NCBI GenBank assembly: GCA_035582835.1 | Contig: JAYKAV010000666.1 | Span: forward strand, 124,001-188,000 | Direction: 5' to 3' | DNA length: 64,000 bases | Source: Phoebastria nigripes | Lineage: Eukaryota > Chordata > Aves > Procellariiformes > Diomedeidae | Shown: piece after piece, positions 49,691 to 62,830 of the stretch | How positions within the stretch are numbered: position 1 is the stretch's first letter | Layout of the letters: the number at the start of each line of letters is the position of its first letter | The notes under the pieces: generated by a model | The model's input: the letters and a program-made list of their open reading frames with translations, nothing else | The model's database searches: none | Told to the model about the DNA's origin: nothing | Translations under genes and position numbers: made by a program

Positions 49691-50510
49691 GTAAGATTAG
49701 AGAATTCTGAACTTTAATAACACAAAACATAACTTTCTGACCAGATGACAATCAAGAAGATTTGAAAAGATCTAAAACATCATCAACCATACAAGCAATC
49801 ATAAACAACCCACCAAACACTTTTTCCAAAAAGCAGTCAGTAAAAGCAAGATTGTATCCCTACCAGTGCACAGAAGCAAAAGAACTTTCTCTTCTGTTTT
49901 CATGGAAGTATTTACAAATGAGAAAGCTCAAACAGGAAAGCCTGCATTTTGATAGATGCCCCAGATGACAAGAAAAAACATTTTTTTTTGCACAGTAGCT
50001 ATGCCACTGTGACTGTGCTTCATAAGGTCTCCTGTACATAGCTCCAGAACACGTTCAGTTACCACCTTCCCCCAATAGCTTCTCTGGAAACCCCAAATCT
50101 ACAGGGAAGACAACATTTGAAATATTAACGGAAGTCTGTGAGAGAAAGCAGCAAAAAAATACACCACAGTGTACTTCAGCTATTTCAGAAGCATATATTA
50201 CGTTTGTCCTTCAGATCAGCACAGTGGTAGCCTTACATACAACATGCAATTCTCGAGTGATATATTGAAGTCCTCCTTTTCCTCAAAACTTCCTTACAGA
50301 AGAAAAGAGTTGCTGTATGCAGCAAAGTAGAAGTATGTGTACCTCAATGTCATCTCATATTCTAAGCAAGCATTGCTTTAAATTATTTTACTAACACAAT
50401 AGATCATTTCTTCTTACGTTATGTTTATCTGCCCTTAGACTGAGGGTCCTGTAAGGCACAGACAGGAGCTTTTTGAAAAGCATCCAACTGCCCCCATCAA
50501 CGTAATGACT
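49691..50510. other. Noncoding stretch, 49.7-50.5 kb
   Basis: AT-rich, no recognised gene or repeat. The frame at 49762-49968 (68 aa) has no family features. Confidence 0.6.
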
Positions 50511-51180
50511 TCTGCTTAATCAGAATTAATTCAATTATAATAAAGCACAGCAAACAACAGAGATGCTCTGGCTTGATTTTACAGAGACGAGTTGCCGTGA
50601 AACTCTGAAATAAATGATAATGCCAAAGGAAAAATTCTTCACTGTTGTCAAACCGTTCGGAAAGCGTTAACATGGTTCATTCATTTTCAGCTGCAATACC
50701 ATGTTGAAAACATACTTTTGCTGGTCTGCAGTTGATTGATGTACATTACTCATATCAGGCTAATGGCACTTTATTTTCCAACAGTAGCAAGTAATGAGTG
50801 ACCTTGAGTGCATATTGTTTTGCTGAAAGGTTTTGTTGCTCCGTGTACTCTATGAGCACCCCCAAGGAAATGAGGGCCCTGTATTGGTGTTTTTCAGCAA
50901 ACCTCATTTCTTTCATGGCTTTCTGTAAAAGAATTTGATACAGGGATAGAAGCTAACCTCAGTGAGTAAATGAAATATTGATCCACACTACTCTGGCCTT
51001 GCCTTCACCTTGTCCCAGGGCTGTGAGTTACTGACTTTTCCGTTTTGGCTGTAATAGGAATTATTACAACAGGCCTGTGCGAGTAATTACTTGGCATGGC
51101 AAAAAGGAGGGTCCATCATATATTTCTGTAGAGACGTTAGTTTCCATCAGCCCAGCAGTCTGCTTTTTTGGCCCTGTCTT
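50511..51180. promoter_or_regulatory. Candidate conserved noncoding block
   Basis: About 670 bp of complex sequence lacking simple repeats and long frames. It is rich in homeodomain-type ATTAAT/TAATTA/AATTATT words, with isolated retained CpGs (CCGTTCGGAAAGCGTT near 50652-50667). Sub-blocks around 50560-50900 and 51020-51120 look most enhancer-like. Conservation is suspected only from texture. Confidence 0.3.
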
Positions 51181-51280
51181 TCCTACTCTTGATTCAATTC
51201 TTTTAACCATCATTAATCAAGTTCCTTGTCAGTAGAAGTTTATCAAAAGTATTAAGTGAGCAAGGTTGCATGGCCTCCTT

Positions 51281-51297
51281 AAAAAAAAAAAAAAAAA
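51281..51297 (+). repeat. A17 tract
   Basis: Seventeen A in AT-rich noncoding DNA; no retroposon body is recognisable upstream. Confidence 0.85.
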
Positions 51298-52413
51298 GCC
51301 AAGAAAAAGAAGCACCAATGCAAGGCAGTAAATTTCAAAATATGGAAGGCTGGCTCCATGATATATACGAGTGTCTCTTCAGCTGGAATGAGCAGTTTGT
51401 TTCAGTGATAGATATTGTAGTTTGAGCCGTGATAGAATCCTTCTCAAGTTTATATGTCATAGACTATCGTTTATGAGAGACCATGTGTTTCTAAATGGTG
51501 AAGGTCATGGCTGATGGCAAAAGTAAAAGCAGTGGTGATTCATTAAAAATAGTTAATAGGGCCTGCTGTTGACAGGGATAAATAGCAACACACTGCTTTT
51601 TCAACCCACAAGCAACTAGTTTAGGCAATGTTTCTTCTGTGCTTTCCACCACTCCTGATTGCCAGACAGCTGTGAACATACATAGAGACATAAGCAAGAT
51701 TGCTTCCACCCTGTTAATAATAGATACAGGATGGGTTTCCAGTGTGAATGACTTCTCTCGATACAGATTTTCCAACCAGCAGCTTTGGCAGGCTGACTAA
51801 ACATTCAGCTCGCAGTGATTTGTTAGCTAATAATCAAGTTTACACTGTACACTGAATTCTTAGGGACCAAACACATTTGCTAACTATACTGCTGGGATCC
51901 CATCCTTCAGTTTGAACGCAAACTAATGTCCTGGTAGAGCTCATGGAAGCTTTGCTTGCATAAAGGACACCAAGATGGGACCTCACGGCATTGGAATGGC
52001 TAAAATACTAATGATCTTCATTGTATCCTCAATCAGAAAAATCTAATTTACTTAAGCTATTTTTGTGCTATTCAGAAAATGAACTCTTAAAATCCAGTTA
52101 GAAATAAAAGATTTTAACTGTTTGTTGTGGTGCTGTTCCTTTTTTTGTTTTGCTTTTACTTTATTTTTTAAATGCAAACAAACAACAATCATCACTAAAA
52201 CAGAGGTTTAGTCCACTTAGAAAAACTTACAAATGTATTTTGCCAAACAGATTTGGGGCTGCATTTGAAAAAAGAGTTTGGTGAATGTTCTCTCATGGAC
52301 ACCACCCTACAGTACATACAAATGATAGCCCATGGATTGCCTATGGTTTTGTTTGTTTGGTTTGTTTTTAAATACAGAGGACTATGCTACTAATATACAG
52401 TCATTATTGATTT

Positions 52414-52432
52414 AAAAAAAAAAAAAAAAAAA
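52414..52432 (+). repeat. A19 tract
   Basis: Nineteen A preceded by T/G-rich sequence (GTTTGTTTGG units near 52350-52372); no retroposon body is recognisable. Confidence 0.85.
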
Positions 52433-52903
52433 GGCATAGCAATGATTCAGAGCTTCCAGAGATAACATCAAATCCATCTAATTTTATCACACCTGAGTGT
52501 TCTGGGTCAGTGGAAAAACTGGACAGACCTCGACACTCTGTTTTACCAGACATAGGATCCAGATTATCTTTAGTGTAAACTGGTGCAATTGCACTGAAGC
52601 CAATGAACATAAACTGTTTGCTAAAATGAAAGGACAGTTTCCTGGCCCTTTAGCTTCATCAAACACACAAGCTTTAGCCCTGACAGATTCTCATCCTGAA
52701 CAGAGCAGAGGCAGAACAAATAGCTCTTATCAATTTCATTGCAACAATTATGTATTGCAATAAGGTTTGTTGTATTCATTTTTAGTGACTGATAAGACAG
52801 ACTGGACAGCTGGAGAAAGAGGTGGTTCACATTTAATTTCTGATTCTCCTTTGCTAACTGAATGTTTTGTTCTGTCTCTCCTGGCATTTCCCTACCTTTC
52901 TAC

Positions 52904-52927
52904 CTAGCTAACATGCTAGCTAACATG
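52904..52927. repeat. 12-bp perfect tandem duplication
   Basis: CTAGCTAACATG occurs twice in direct tandem. Perfect identity suggests a recent local duplication. Confidence 0.9.
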
Positions 52928-54169
52928 AGCACAGGGAGGGATTCTCATTTATTTTAGGAGAAAATGATGTTTATCATTCCGCTCAAGTGGTTTCCTCCAT
53001 GATCTTTGTCTCAACTATTTAGAAAGTTCCATTTCTTAGTTGATCTTGAAGCACTATCAAAATGAATATGATTAACGACTTCCCTAGGAGTTGATCGTGC
53101 TCTGCTTGAGTGGACACTGGAACAATAACAGCAGCAAATAAAAACAAGAAAAAGAAAGAAAAAAAAGGAAATCTACTGGTTAATCAAAAATAGTAACAAA
53201 GAGAGCAAATGAAGGAGTGAATCCATTAAGGCTTGGTTAATTCTACCATCTCCAGTCCTTTGTTCTTCATACGATACATATGCTTTGCAGCTTGCCCAGA
53301 TCAGAGCTGAAATCCTGTAATTACAGATGCTCTCTCACTTTCCTTCCTCTTGCTTCACTGTGGAAAAAGTAGTTTGATTTTTCCTTACTTGCTAGTCTAA
53401 TACAAATGCTTTTTTAGGCAAGCTGGAAGATAGGTCCATGTTGTCTAGTTGATAACCCTTCTTAAATGTAGTTTTGTCTCAAATGTTTTTACTTTTTTTA
53501 GGCACTGATTAAATGCTACTTCCCTTGGCCAATCATCTCCAGAAACAACACCAACCTCTAAATTAGAGAGGCAGACAGTGAGAAATATTTGATTACTAAG
53601 TAGAAAGGTAAATGAGACATCTGTTGTGATTATTTTAATGCTTATATTTTGATACTTCTATAAAAGGATCAGTTACCCTAATATAGTCATCTTGAGAAAG
53701 ACAGTCTGCAGTGGTTACAAATTGACTTTTTATGGAGAAAATAAGACTGTTCCTAACCTATTGCACCGATATTATATTTTGTTAATATTTTATGAAATAA
53801 AAGTCCTCCCATTAAGGGTGGCAAATTGCTTTATAATTATAGCACTTCGCACACTAGAATGACTACTTCATTTTATGGAAAAAAGCTCAAAATACAATTT
53901 CATTATCATCCAGTGTCTTTTCATCCTTCTAAAGGTTTCAGCAGAAAGCACTGTTATATGCATCTCAAATCTCTCCTTTTCCAAATATTAGTTCAATTAA
54001 AAAAAAAGAAAATTATGACTCCCGCTCCATGCTGCTTGCTGCTAATGAAATAGTTGTGTACAGTGAACATTTGTACATAGCTCTAGATGAATCAAATGAA
54101 CAAAGTGAACAACTATAAAATATGGACCTTTTAACTTCTACTTCTAAAGGCTGATTTATATACAGTATG

Positions 54170-54340
54170 AGCACTGAGTTAACTCAAGTGGTTTAGAAAC
54201 AGATTTAGTTAAATCTGTGCAACTCCCTGGTGCAGTCTCTCTTAAATCGGTTTAAGAGAACCTTAAATCAATTTAGCCTGATGTGGTTTATAGGCCTGAA
54301 TTGGTTTCTAAACTAATTTAGTTAAAATTGGTATCCAAGT
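54170..54340. repeat. MITE-like element with internal TTTAGTTAAA repeats
   Basis: Two 24-base segments (54190-54213 and 54303-54326) agree at 20 of 24 positions in direct orientation and share ATTTAGTTAAA. Between them lie ATCGGTTTAAGAG and AAATCAATTTA words of the same AACCGGTTTAA flavour. The first segment's GTTTAGAAAC and the second's GTTTCTAAAC are also inverted to one another. This mixture of direct and inverted subterminal motifs in about 170 bp is typical of old non-autonomous DNA transposons. I recall similar repeats from amniote genomes but cannot name the family. Confidence 0.5.
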
Positions 54341-57300
54341 TGTAATCAGACAGCCTCAAGTCAATCACACTGATTGAAGCAGTATACTTCTGCACTTCTC
54401 AGATGAGAGCAAAATTGCAGCACCGAAGATTTTTTTTTCCATCTTTCCTCTTTGAACATTTTGATAGAACCATTAAATTCTTCTGCTGGAAAGCATCAAT
54501 AGCCTGGCTTATGTACAACCACCTCTCCTGCCTGAACACACCAGTGACAGTTTTGGTGCCTAGGACTGCAAACTCAAAGGTTACTTAATTTCCAGTGGAG
54601 TGCTTTGTTTGTCTGCTACATCATCACTGCAATACTATCAATATTACACTACCCATATTGCAAATGAAAACTCAGCTGATTCATAATACTGGGAAATGTT
54701 GTCACTAAATTATTCTGATTCTAGAGGCACTGATTTTAAAATACCCTAATTTAATCAGACAAGATGCAGAAATCAGCTATCAATCATAAAAACAAACAAA
54801 AAAAGAAACCAAACAAGCCCCCTTCCCTCAGCTGCAAGAACTTTGTGGAATGATCTCTAGAGACAATATTGACTCCGAACTTACAAACAAAGCAAGAGTA
54901 AAACAGAAAATCCCCCAAAACTCAACCCTAAACAGAGGTGCTTTTAACCAGCCTCCTGTACGACAAATAAGTCTGAAATGTAGCCTTTGAATGCTGAAGA
55001 TTTGAGCCAAGTTAAATGTCAAAGTTAAAATGAACTGATTGTCCTTACACAAGCCCAAGACTTAAGGACAGGGAAAGGATCAAGAAACTCCAATTCTTCA
55101 GTATTGTGAAGAACACTTCCAAACACTACATAATATACAAAATCTTCTTAATACATAAACCTTTCTATATATTTAGCTTTTTTTTCCCCCTATAAGCATA
55201 GAGAGCAAACCTTTTATTTTTACTCTTTTTTTTTCTTTTTCTTTTCTGTTTTTGATCACTGCCATGGCATCTTGTCCTACAGTTTCTTGTTTTCAGGTTT
55301 AATTCCTAACCAGTGAAGTTCAGTGCCTGGGGAAGGTGCAGGATGCATCTTCTGCATCTGCAGGATAAATGCCATTTCCTCCATATGTGGAGCATTGCCC
55401 CTGTACCACATATATTTAATAAAATCTGGTATTTATTTGCCAAGAAGATGCAAAAATAAGTTGCCTTTAACTCTTCCACTACAATTATGACTTTCAGCCC
55501 TTTGGAGCTAGTTCATTGTACAGAAATACTTGGTTTGTTTAAAAAGGTAAAATCTCCCTGTGGCACAACTTGTAAGGTCAGAGACTGAAGAAAACATGTC
55601 ATTATTTCTGCTATGAAAATTGGTCTACCTAATGGATTTTCATTTAAATATATTTCTGAGTTAAAAAAATATTAGAAACCAACAGAATTCTAAACACTGG
55701 ACTAAGGACATTAAAAACTAGGCACACCTTTCTATTCCCTCTGTCCCTCTCTGTAGATAAAAAGTAGTCAGGGTTTTCTTTTAAAATAAGCAAAAGATAT
55801 ATTACTCATTCAGGATTTCCTGAGGTTATTCTTCTGTGATAATCCTTTTATTATTATATATTCACCCAAAGGCACAAGTGAAAAATATTCTGGGGTGAAA
55901 TTATTCATGTCCTAATTTTTGCCTAACATGGGTTGGCATGATGCTGTCAGTCTCCGTTTTAAGGGACCTCACAGCAGAAGTTTGAGGGGTGTTGAAAGGG
56001 CAACCAAGACACTGAGTTGGCAGATGAAGCTGAGACAGCATACAGACGTTTGTATGAAACTTGCCTTTGTGTGTGCTTGAAGTGAGTTATGTAAGTCTCA
56101 TTTATTTTAAATGGTTTGTTACTGTCAGGGACAGATTCCAGTGGTGTTTTGATACTTATTACATCTTCAGGATCCCTGCCTACCTAGCGTGGAAGGGATA
56201 TTAATGAAGGAAGATGTCCTTACCCATTCAGATTATTAGAATCCAAACCAAAGATCAATTACTATTTGGTCTAAATACCCCCCCCTACACAGGACACTTC
56301 CACATCTCATTCTTTGTTGCATTAAAAGACTGGAACAAGAATGGCTTCAGATTCCAATTACAGTGTGGAAGAAGAGAAGGGTTTGAGCCATCATGGTAAC
56401 AGTTGAAAAGAGGAAGAGGGGGGAGGGATTTTTTCCTGTCTTGTTCTAGCTTGCAGCCCCCCTTCTCACATGACATCTGAGCTCTGGGATGACATCACTG
56501 CAATGTGAACCAAATTCTATTACATATTGTAATTTTTACACATAAGGACCCTTCAATTATTTCTGCACTGGCTCTGTACCAATATAAGTGCTGGCAAAAA
56601 TTCAAAACGTTTTTCAAGGGAATGATTAATTGTATGTGTTCTGAGATATACAAAAAATATTCACTCATTTGAATTACTCTCTCAGGCTCTTACTGGCTGA
56701 GATGACATTGCAAAAATTTATAGAACATCTTGACTGATTTCAACCAAAAATTTCAGGCACATACACACTAGCCAACAGTCAGAAGCAGGTTAAACAGACA
56801 TTTTTCTCTGCCTTCCCTTATACGACTTCGAACACTTATTTTTCTGTAATCAAAAATATTTTTGCAGGCAGTTGTAAGGCCTCATCGACTTTAACATAAT
56901 GTAGTGCAACAAGTTTTGCAGCATGTACGCTTTCTGCTCCTGCCCCAACAGGGTACCAGAACTGCTGGGTGGTACATGAGGCAGTGCCCCAGCTAGACCC
57001 AAGGGTGCCTGCCTGCTACTGCACTGCCCAGTCTTCATTCTTTTCCACTTACGTGGCCTTTTATGAGTAACTTATGCAGACCCAAGCTTTAATCTGACAG
57101 TAAGGATTTGGTGGTTCATTCATTAGTATACACTTACCACAAAAGGCAAGAATGAGTCTTTATTTTCAGCGTTTTTGGGATGATGATCATTCTGCCACGT
57201 ATACCCTGTACGCTTTTACAGTGCTTGTGTCTTAGATTAAAACACACCTCGTAAAAATGGTTGATGCGCTAGAGGGAAAGCATGGACTTCTTATCCAAAC

Positions 57301-59913
57301 ACAAGTCTTTTTTTAATTTAGTCTTATTACTTGTCTAGCTTATGCTCCCCAACACTTTAAATCTGAATTGCTTTGGTACTAGTCAAATAAACCAAAGTAT
57401 AGATAACCGAAATGGATAGATACTGCTGTAGTTTTATAAGTGGATCCACCTGGGAGAGATCAGCTGNTGTCGTCTGTTTCTTTCTGACTTTTTTATTTTT
57501 TATTTTCATTCTAATGACATAGCTTTTGCTGGTATAAACAAAAAGGTGATACAAATGCATATGGAAATGCAGCACATTACATTTCCCAGTTCTTCTCAAT
57601 AGCATAGTATTTCAACAAACTGTCAGAATGGTTAAAAACAGCTACTATTGAGNGTCTCCTGTTTCCAGTAGTACAAAGAACAGGAGCAGCTCATGTCACT
57701 TAACTCAAAATCTTACTTTACCCTTATGTTCTGTGTTACTCATATCCCATTACAAAAAACTTAGGCACCTCTTNAAAGATTATTTTGTGGAAAGAATATA
57801 TATATATATATTATACACACACATGCATACCACCACACTCCAAAGTAAATATTTGTACTTTTTGGTAGCTAACAGTGCATCAGAACCTACAGGGATTTTC
57901 TCCCCCTTCTGTTTCCTGTTCTCATTAAAATATTTTTTAATGAAAATGTCACTGGCATGTCACATCATTTCACCCACAGTCAACTCTCAGATGCTCATTA
58001 CGCTTATTCTTGAGACAAATGTTGGACTAAGAACAAAAAATATTTTTCCCCTTAGCAGAAATAGGATAGTATCGAAAAATAAAATATAAACCAACTCATC
58101 AGCAAACCCATTCATTTCAGGACATAGTTTCAAGTATTCTAGTATTAATTAAATACCCTAAAATTGCAACATTCACTTCATTCTAAGCATTATCTTAATT
58201 TTCTTCAGTATACATTTGTATTTGGAAAGGAACCTTTATTTAATAAACAGAACAAGACCATGGAATTCTAAAAGCAAAGGGTTAGAAAGGAGAGAAAATT
58301 TGATTAAAGATTAATTAGAGTTAGATGCAGAAAAATGTAGATTCACAGAACAAAAGTACATGTAAGAAATCAAAGGCCTGGAAATCTAATGCTGCTAGCC
58401 AATGCTCTCAACCCAACTGGTTAATTAATATTTTTCAAATCATCAGTATTCCTAAATGAATCTCCACAGCAATTATTAATCCCTAGATAAAATTATTAGC
58501 ACACATACATACGTATTCTTTCTCATCAAAAGAGTCACGCAATCGAGAATTGAAAGCATGAAAGGACAAATACCAGAAGCAGGTTGAATTCTTGGAACGT
58601 TAAGGCTTTGTATCCAAATTTCATCATCCAGAGAAAACCCAACTAAGCCTTGAAATAAAAATGTAACTTGCTTCTGCCACCCACAAGTAAGGATGCTTTA
58701 CTGTAAAACTTATTTACAAAATGTTTGAGGTGTTTTAGGGGCCCCACTGGATAAGAAGACTTAATCACAGCAATGAGTCGTAGGCTTTGTGGGTGATCTG
58801 AATCATTTTTTCAGACAGTGAAAAGATTGCTAGTACCATCAGTGGACAAATATATTAGAGCAAGAAACTTGCACAGTTTGAGACAAAAGTTTCATTATCT
58901 TAGTTTTAAATTACCCACATTTACAAAGACCTTTGATTTCAAAAAGCGCAGTAAATATAGCTTTTGCTTTGAGTTCACTCTTCAAGGTCACAAACCTGGG
59001 TCCTGTCCTAACATGCACACTTTTGGGGACACAGTCTTTTTTTTATTTTTGTCAGGAGCTCATTTCTGACATGCGCATGTTAGGAAATAAGGAGCAAGGG
59101 AAGAACCTCTTTTCTGCCAGTAATATTCACATCAAGAAAAGCATTCAAACGCTACCTTAAAATTGGCAGGTTATTTAAATTATTGCCTCATGTAAGTTTA
59201 TCAATGGGAAAACAGAAAGTCAGATACAGCTTTTGAAGTCTGTAAATTGAAACCTTTACTTTCGGAGGTTTTTGGGTCATGGCATGGCCCAAACCAAAAT
59301 AAAGGTGTAGGTAATTATGAAACAGAAACTTCAATTCAGATTCCATCTTTCTGATCCACAAAGCCCATTTTTTCCCTAGTGCTTTCCTTTAAGCCAAGTA
59401 ATTAGTGCTTTATGAGAGATCCTAATAGTAAAACTGAAGCTCCATCTGTGACTGTTTATACAAATTATGTATCTCATCATGTATTACTAATGGTGCAAAA
59501 GAGAAAGATGTACTGTATGTATTGCATATTCCTATATTTTCTTGGTATGATGCTTTTATGAGCTGTATTTTGTTTACAGAGTAAGGAAGTATTGCCAAAA
59601 TAGTGATTCCAGAAGTAGTTGTAAATTACCACCAAAATTAAAGTAAACTTCCAAGACCATTTTGTTTCAATACATATTTAAATACCAATTTCTCAGTCTC
59701 TCCCTTAAACCTTCTTAAGACAGGTAAAGAATATTTTTATCCTATGAAAGAGGTAGAGTGCCTACAGAAACAAAGAAAGGAAACCTTCCTTTTCCCTCCC
59801 TAACAGGTTTCTGAAGCTTGATTTTGAAACATTGGGGAAAACCAAAGAGAAACTGTTAGGCGAAATACTGCTGTACTGTTACAAATAAAACATTTTTATA
59901 AGCCTTGAATTCA
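54341..59913. other. Noncoding stretch, 54.3-59.9 kb
   Basis: AT-rich DNA with no recognised gene. T-rich simple sequence near 55175-55250, TA/CA microsatellite at 57795-57823, and many short frames without family features. Confidence 0.6.
57795..57823. repeat. Compound TA/CA microsatellite
   Basis: A run of about eight TA units, a short TTA break, then about four and a half CA units. Confidence 0.85.
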
Positions 59914-60150
59914 ATGGCAAACATGCCAGCCAGGGCAGAAGCTGAGGAGGAGGAGGAAGTTTCCCAAGCCTCGGGCTGTGCTGGCAGGGCTGGTGCAAGC
60001 AGTCTTCCCCCTCCCCACCCCAGAGAGCAGAGAGGCTTTGTCTGCTCAGCTGCCTGCGAGGCTTTTAACCAGTGCAAGCGCTCCCTCGAAGAGGAGCACC
60101 ACAGAAAGCTCTGTGAGCGTGAGGAGACGCAAATGATCAGCCCGGCCTGA
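59914..60150 (+). other. Possible small ORF, 78 codons, unknown
   Basis: A GC-richer island of about 250 bp inside AT-rich DNA carries an ATG frame ending at TGA (60148-60150). The predicted peptide begins MANMPARAEA, then has an acidic Glu run, a Gly/Ala/Pro middle and a charged Glu/Arg/Lys/His C-terminus with three cysteines. The ATG context is weak (T at -3, G at +4). No domain is recognised and no splice sites were found. It could be a lncRNA exon, a retro-derived scrap or chance. Confidence 0.15.
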
Positions 60151-62030
60151 AAGCCACTCACGCCAGCCCAACTACCAACAGCAATGAATTGTAAAACTGC
60201 GTCCCTACGACTTTCAGATTTTAGTTACAGAAGTTATAATAAAAAGCTTGAATGGTGCTATCGCGCTTTTCAGATTATGTAAGTCAGCTAACTTTTAAAA
60301 GTTGTGCTATACTTACATCCAGACAAGTTTCATACACCTTGATGATAATACAGGAATACAGCTAGAGCTTCTTACAACAGAGAGTTTAGCTGATCATTTA
60401 AAGTTTGGATGTAAAGCCAAAGTGCTGTTAATTCACACTATTCTACCCTTAACTATACTTTAATTAATGCCAGTATGGCAGACATCTTCATACCCCAAGA
60501 ACTTGCTTTGTATCCACATGAGTGTGTCTACTGGCATCTTACCACCAAGTCTTGTAGCTTCAGAAGCCAACCAGTCCCCCTCCCACAAACACTCTACCAC
60601 CACTGATGCTTTTCATTAGCTATACTTCCTCCTACGTAGGGGTGTATTTTTACTTGGTACTAAACAAGCAGCACAGTTTGGTTTTAAAACAGGAGTGTGT
60701 TTGTCACAGCTAAGTAAATAATGCATAGTTTCTAAAATAATATATATATAGCCATATTCTCTAGAGGGTTTTAAATGAGTAAACAGAAATTCAGTTTTAA
60801 CATGCAAACAGATGCTGTAAGTACTTCCCCACGGCTCCATTTCCATTTTGGTCCCCACAGGGCCTTCGCCCCTCCCAGAACATTCCCTGTCCAGAAGCAG
60901 GCTAACAACTTTATCACACAGCAATATAGAATTACACCATTTTTGACTGAGATCATACTTGAAGATCAAATCATTTTTAACAGAAAGCAGCAAGAAAAAG
61001 CACAGTGTGTCCCAAAGCACTGCCTCTTCCCTCCCCAGGTGTGCTAAGCCAGCGAGGGGTGACAGGGACGTGGGGGCTGCCTGGCGCCCTGCCGGTGGGA
61101 TGGGACCGGTGCCCTGGCCCTGGAATAAGGCGAGCTCCCTCGATTTCCACGGAGCTTTAGAAAGTTATGACGCCACCCATACATACAAAAACATATGCTG
61201 ACTGAAAGGCAGAGGCGGGGGCAGAGTCAGCCTCCCTATGCAACGCGACAGGGAGGTGGAAGATGCAGCCATGTTCTCTGTCAGCCTTCTTCATCACCCA
61301 CCTGTGCTCATCCCTCCGCAGGCANGAGGGACCTGCGCCTCTTCCCCACAAGAGTCACTAGAAAGCATAAGCTCTGTTTCAATTACAGATCTTGGTCAGT
61401 TGCAGGTGATTTACTGTTATCATTTGGTTTTTAATCATTGCAGCATCCCTGTCCCTGGGACATTTCACCTCTTCCGTGACCCGATCCCATTTCCACCCTC
61501 ATAACTGCACTCACCAGGCGAGCAGCTTCAGGCCTGTGCACAACGACCTGGCACACCGCAGTTCATGCAACACCCTTCCGTCCCACAGTTTGGGCATCTC
61601 TTGGAGAGGGAGAGGTCTCAATGGTGTCTACAAGGCAGCTGCTGCCCAGGAACTTCCCTGTCCCCCAGGGAAGCTCCCCAGGCACAGACTGCAGCTTCAG
61701 GGCTGTAAGAAACCCCGAAATGTTGCAATATACTTCAACGTTGCCGTCTTTTTGATGTGCCTAACCTTAAATATTGAATGGATCGCATGAATGGTTATTT
61801 TTCAGCATCGTATTCCAGACTCCTAGATCTCAAAAGGCTGCTCATACATCATGCAGTATAAAAGCTAATACAATTTCAGAGGGTGTAGTACATGGCCAAG
61901 GTCAGGAACATTTTCTCTCTACTGGCACTTTCTAAGCACTTAACAAAAGCTTGTCTTAAACAATAGGTTTGTTATGATAAAGACAAAAGAGACTANGTTC
62001 CTGACGAGGAATGGTATTGTATTTATTGTT
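60151..62030. other. Noncoding stretch, 60.2-62.0 kb
   Basis: No recognised gene. A GC-richer patch with some CpG at about 61030-61150 and more GC-rich sequence to 61700. Short frames on both strands (up to 134 aa at 60616-61020 minus) match nothing known. Confidence 0.55.
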
Positions 62031-62830
62031 CTAACCTTTGCAGACAATGATATTTAAGAATTGAGAAATCCAAGGTAATGCACAATTAACAGTCTAATTT
62101 GCATGGTCATTTATCACTAGTTTTCACACACATCAAGTGCTACTTATGAATGGCCTGCTAAATATCCATTTGTAAATACAGATACAGGATTTGTACCTGG
62201 CAGATACCGCGCCTGGTTTGACTGCACAGCTGCAATCCCAAAACATTAGGAAATAATGAATGTGTGGAAACCAGAATGCAAGTATTTAAATAATTCAGAA
62301 CTACAGTATTCAAACCCAAAGTTCTGCTTTATTTATTCTGAAAAAATACACCAAAAGCAAAGGTCTTCTATTAAAATGAAGCTCGAGAAAGAAAAACCTT
62401 GTAATTACAAATCTTCTATTCCCAAATAATACTATTTTTTCTAAGTAAATATTCGCAAATCAAGGAAAATATTACTTTACTATCGGTAATGACTATTAGC
62501 AATACATTTACAAATGCTACTTGAGAAACAGTGGAACATAATTAAATGCAATATTACCAAATAAAAACAACACAGTTTTGGGGCATCTGAATGTTAGCCT
62601 TCTTCATGAAATAAATTTAAAAAAAAAATAAATAAAACATACAGTACTTTGCCCACACTGTAATTTGTCAACTGTTGAGGAAATTGGCATGTCTTTTCTG
62701 CTGATTTATTGGTTAATCCCAACAATTCATTGCGGAAAAGGCCAACAATGAATTACAATGTGAGGAAAAATTAAGCAGTGCATTTAAAAAGTGCTTAACT
62801 ATATAGCCCTTAAAGCAAATTTCAAAGTTC
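62031..62830. promoter_or_regulatory. Candidate conserved noncoding block, AT-rich
   Basis: Complex AT-rich sequence with retained CpG words (ATACCGCGCCTGG near 62205-62217) and homeodomain/SOX-type motifs. The clearest part is 62700-62760: an inverted ATTGG, then AATTCATTG (62724-62732) mirrored by CAATGAATT (62746-62754) across 13 bases, with ACAAT in both halves as in paired SOX sites. Regulatory function is a hypothesis. Confidence 0.3.

Larger units (their letters stand above)
51181..54169. other. Noncoding stretch, 51.2-54.2 kb
   Basis: No recognised gene. Two A tracts (A17 at 51281-51297, A19 at 52414-52432). A perfect 12-base tandem duplication of CTAGCTAACATG (52904-52927). A-rich simple sequence near 53130-53170. 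Confidence 0.6.
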
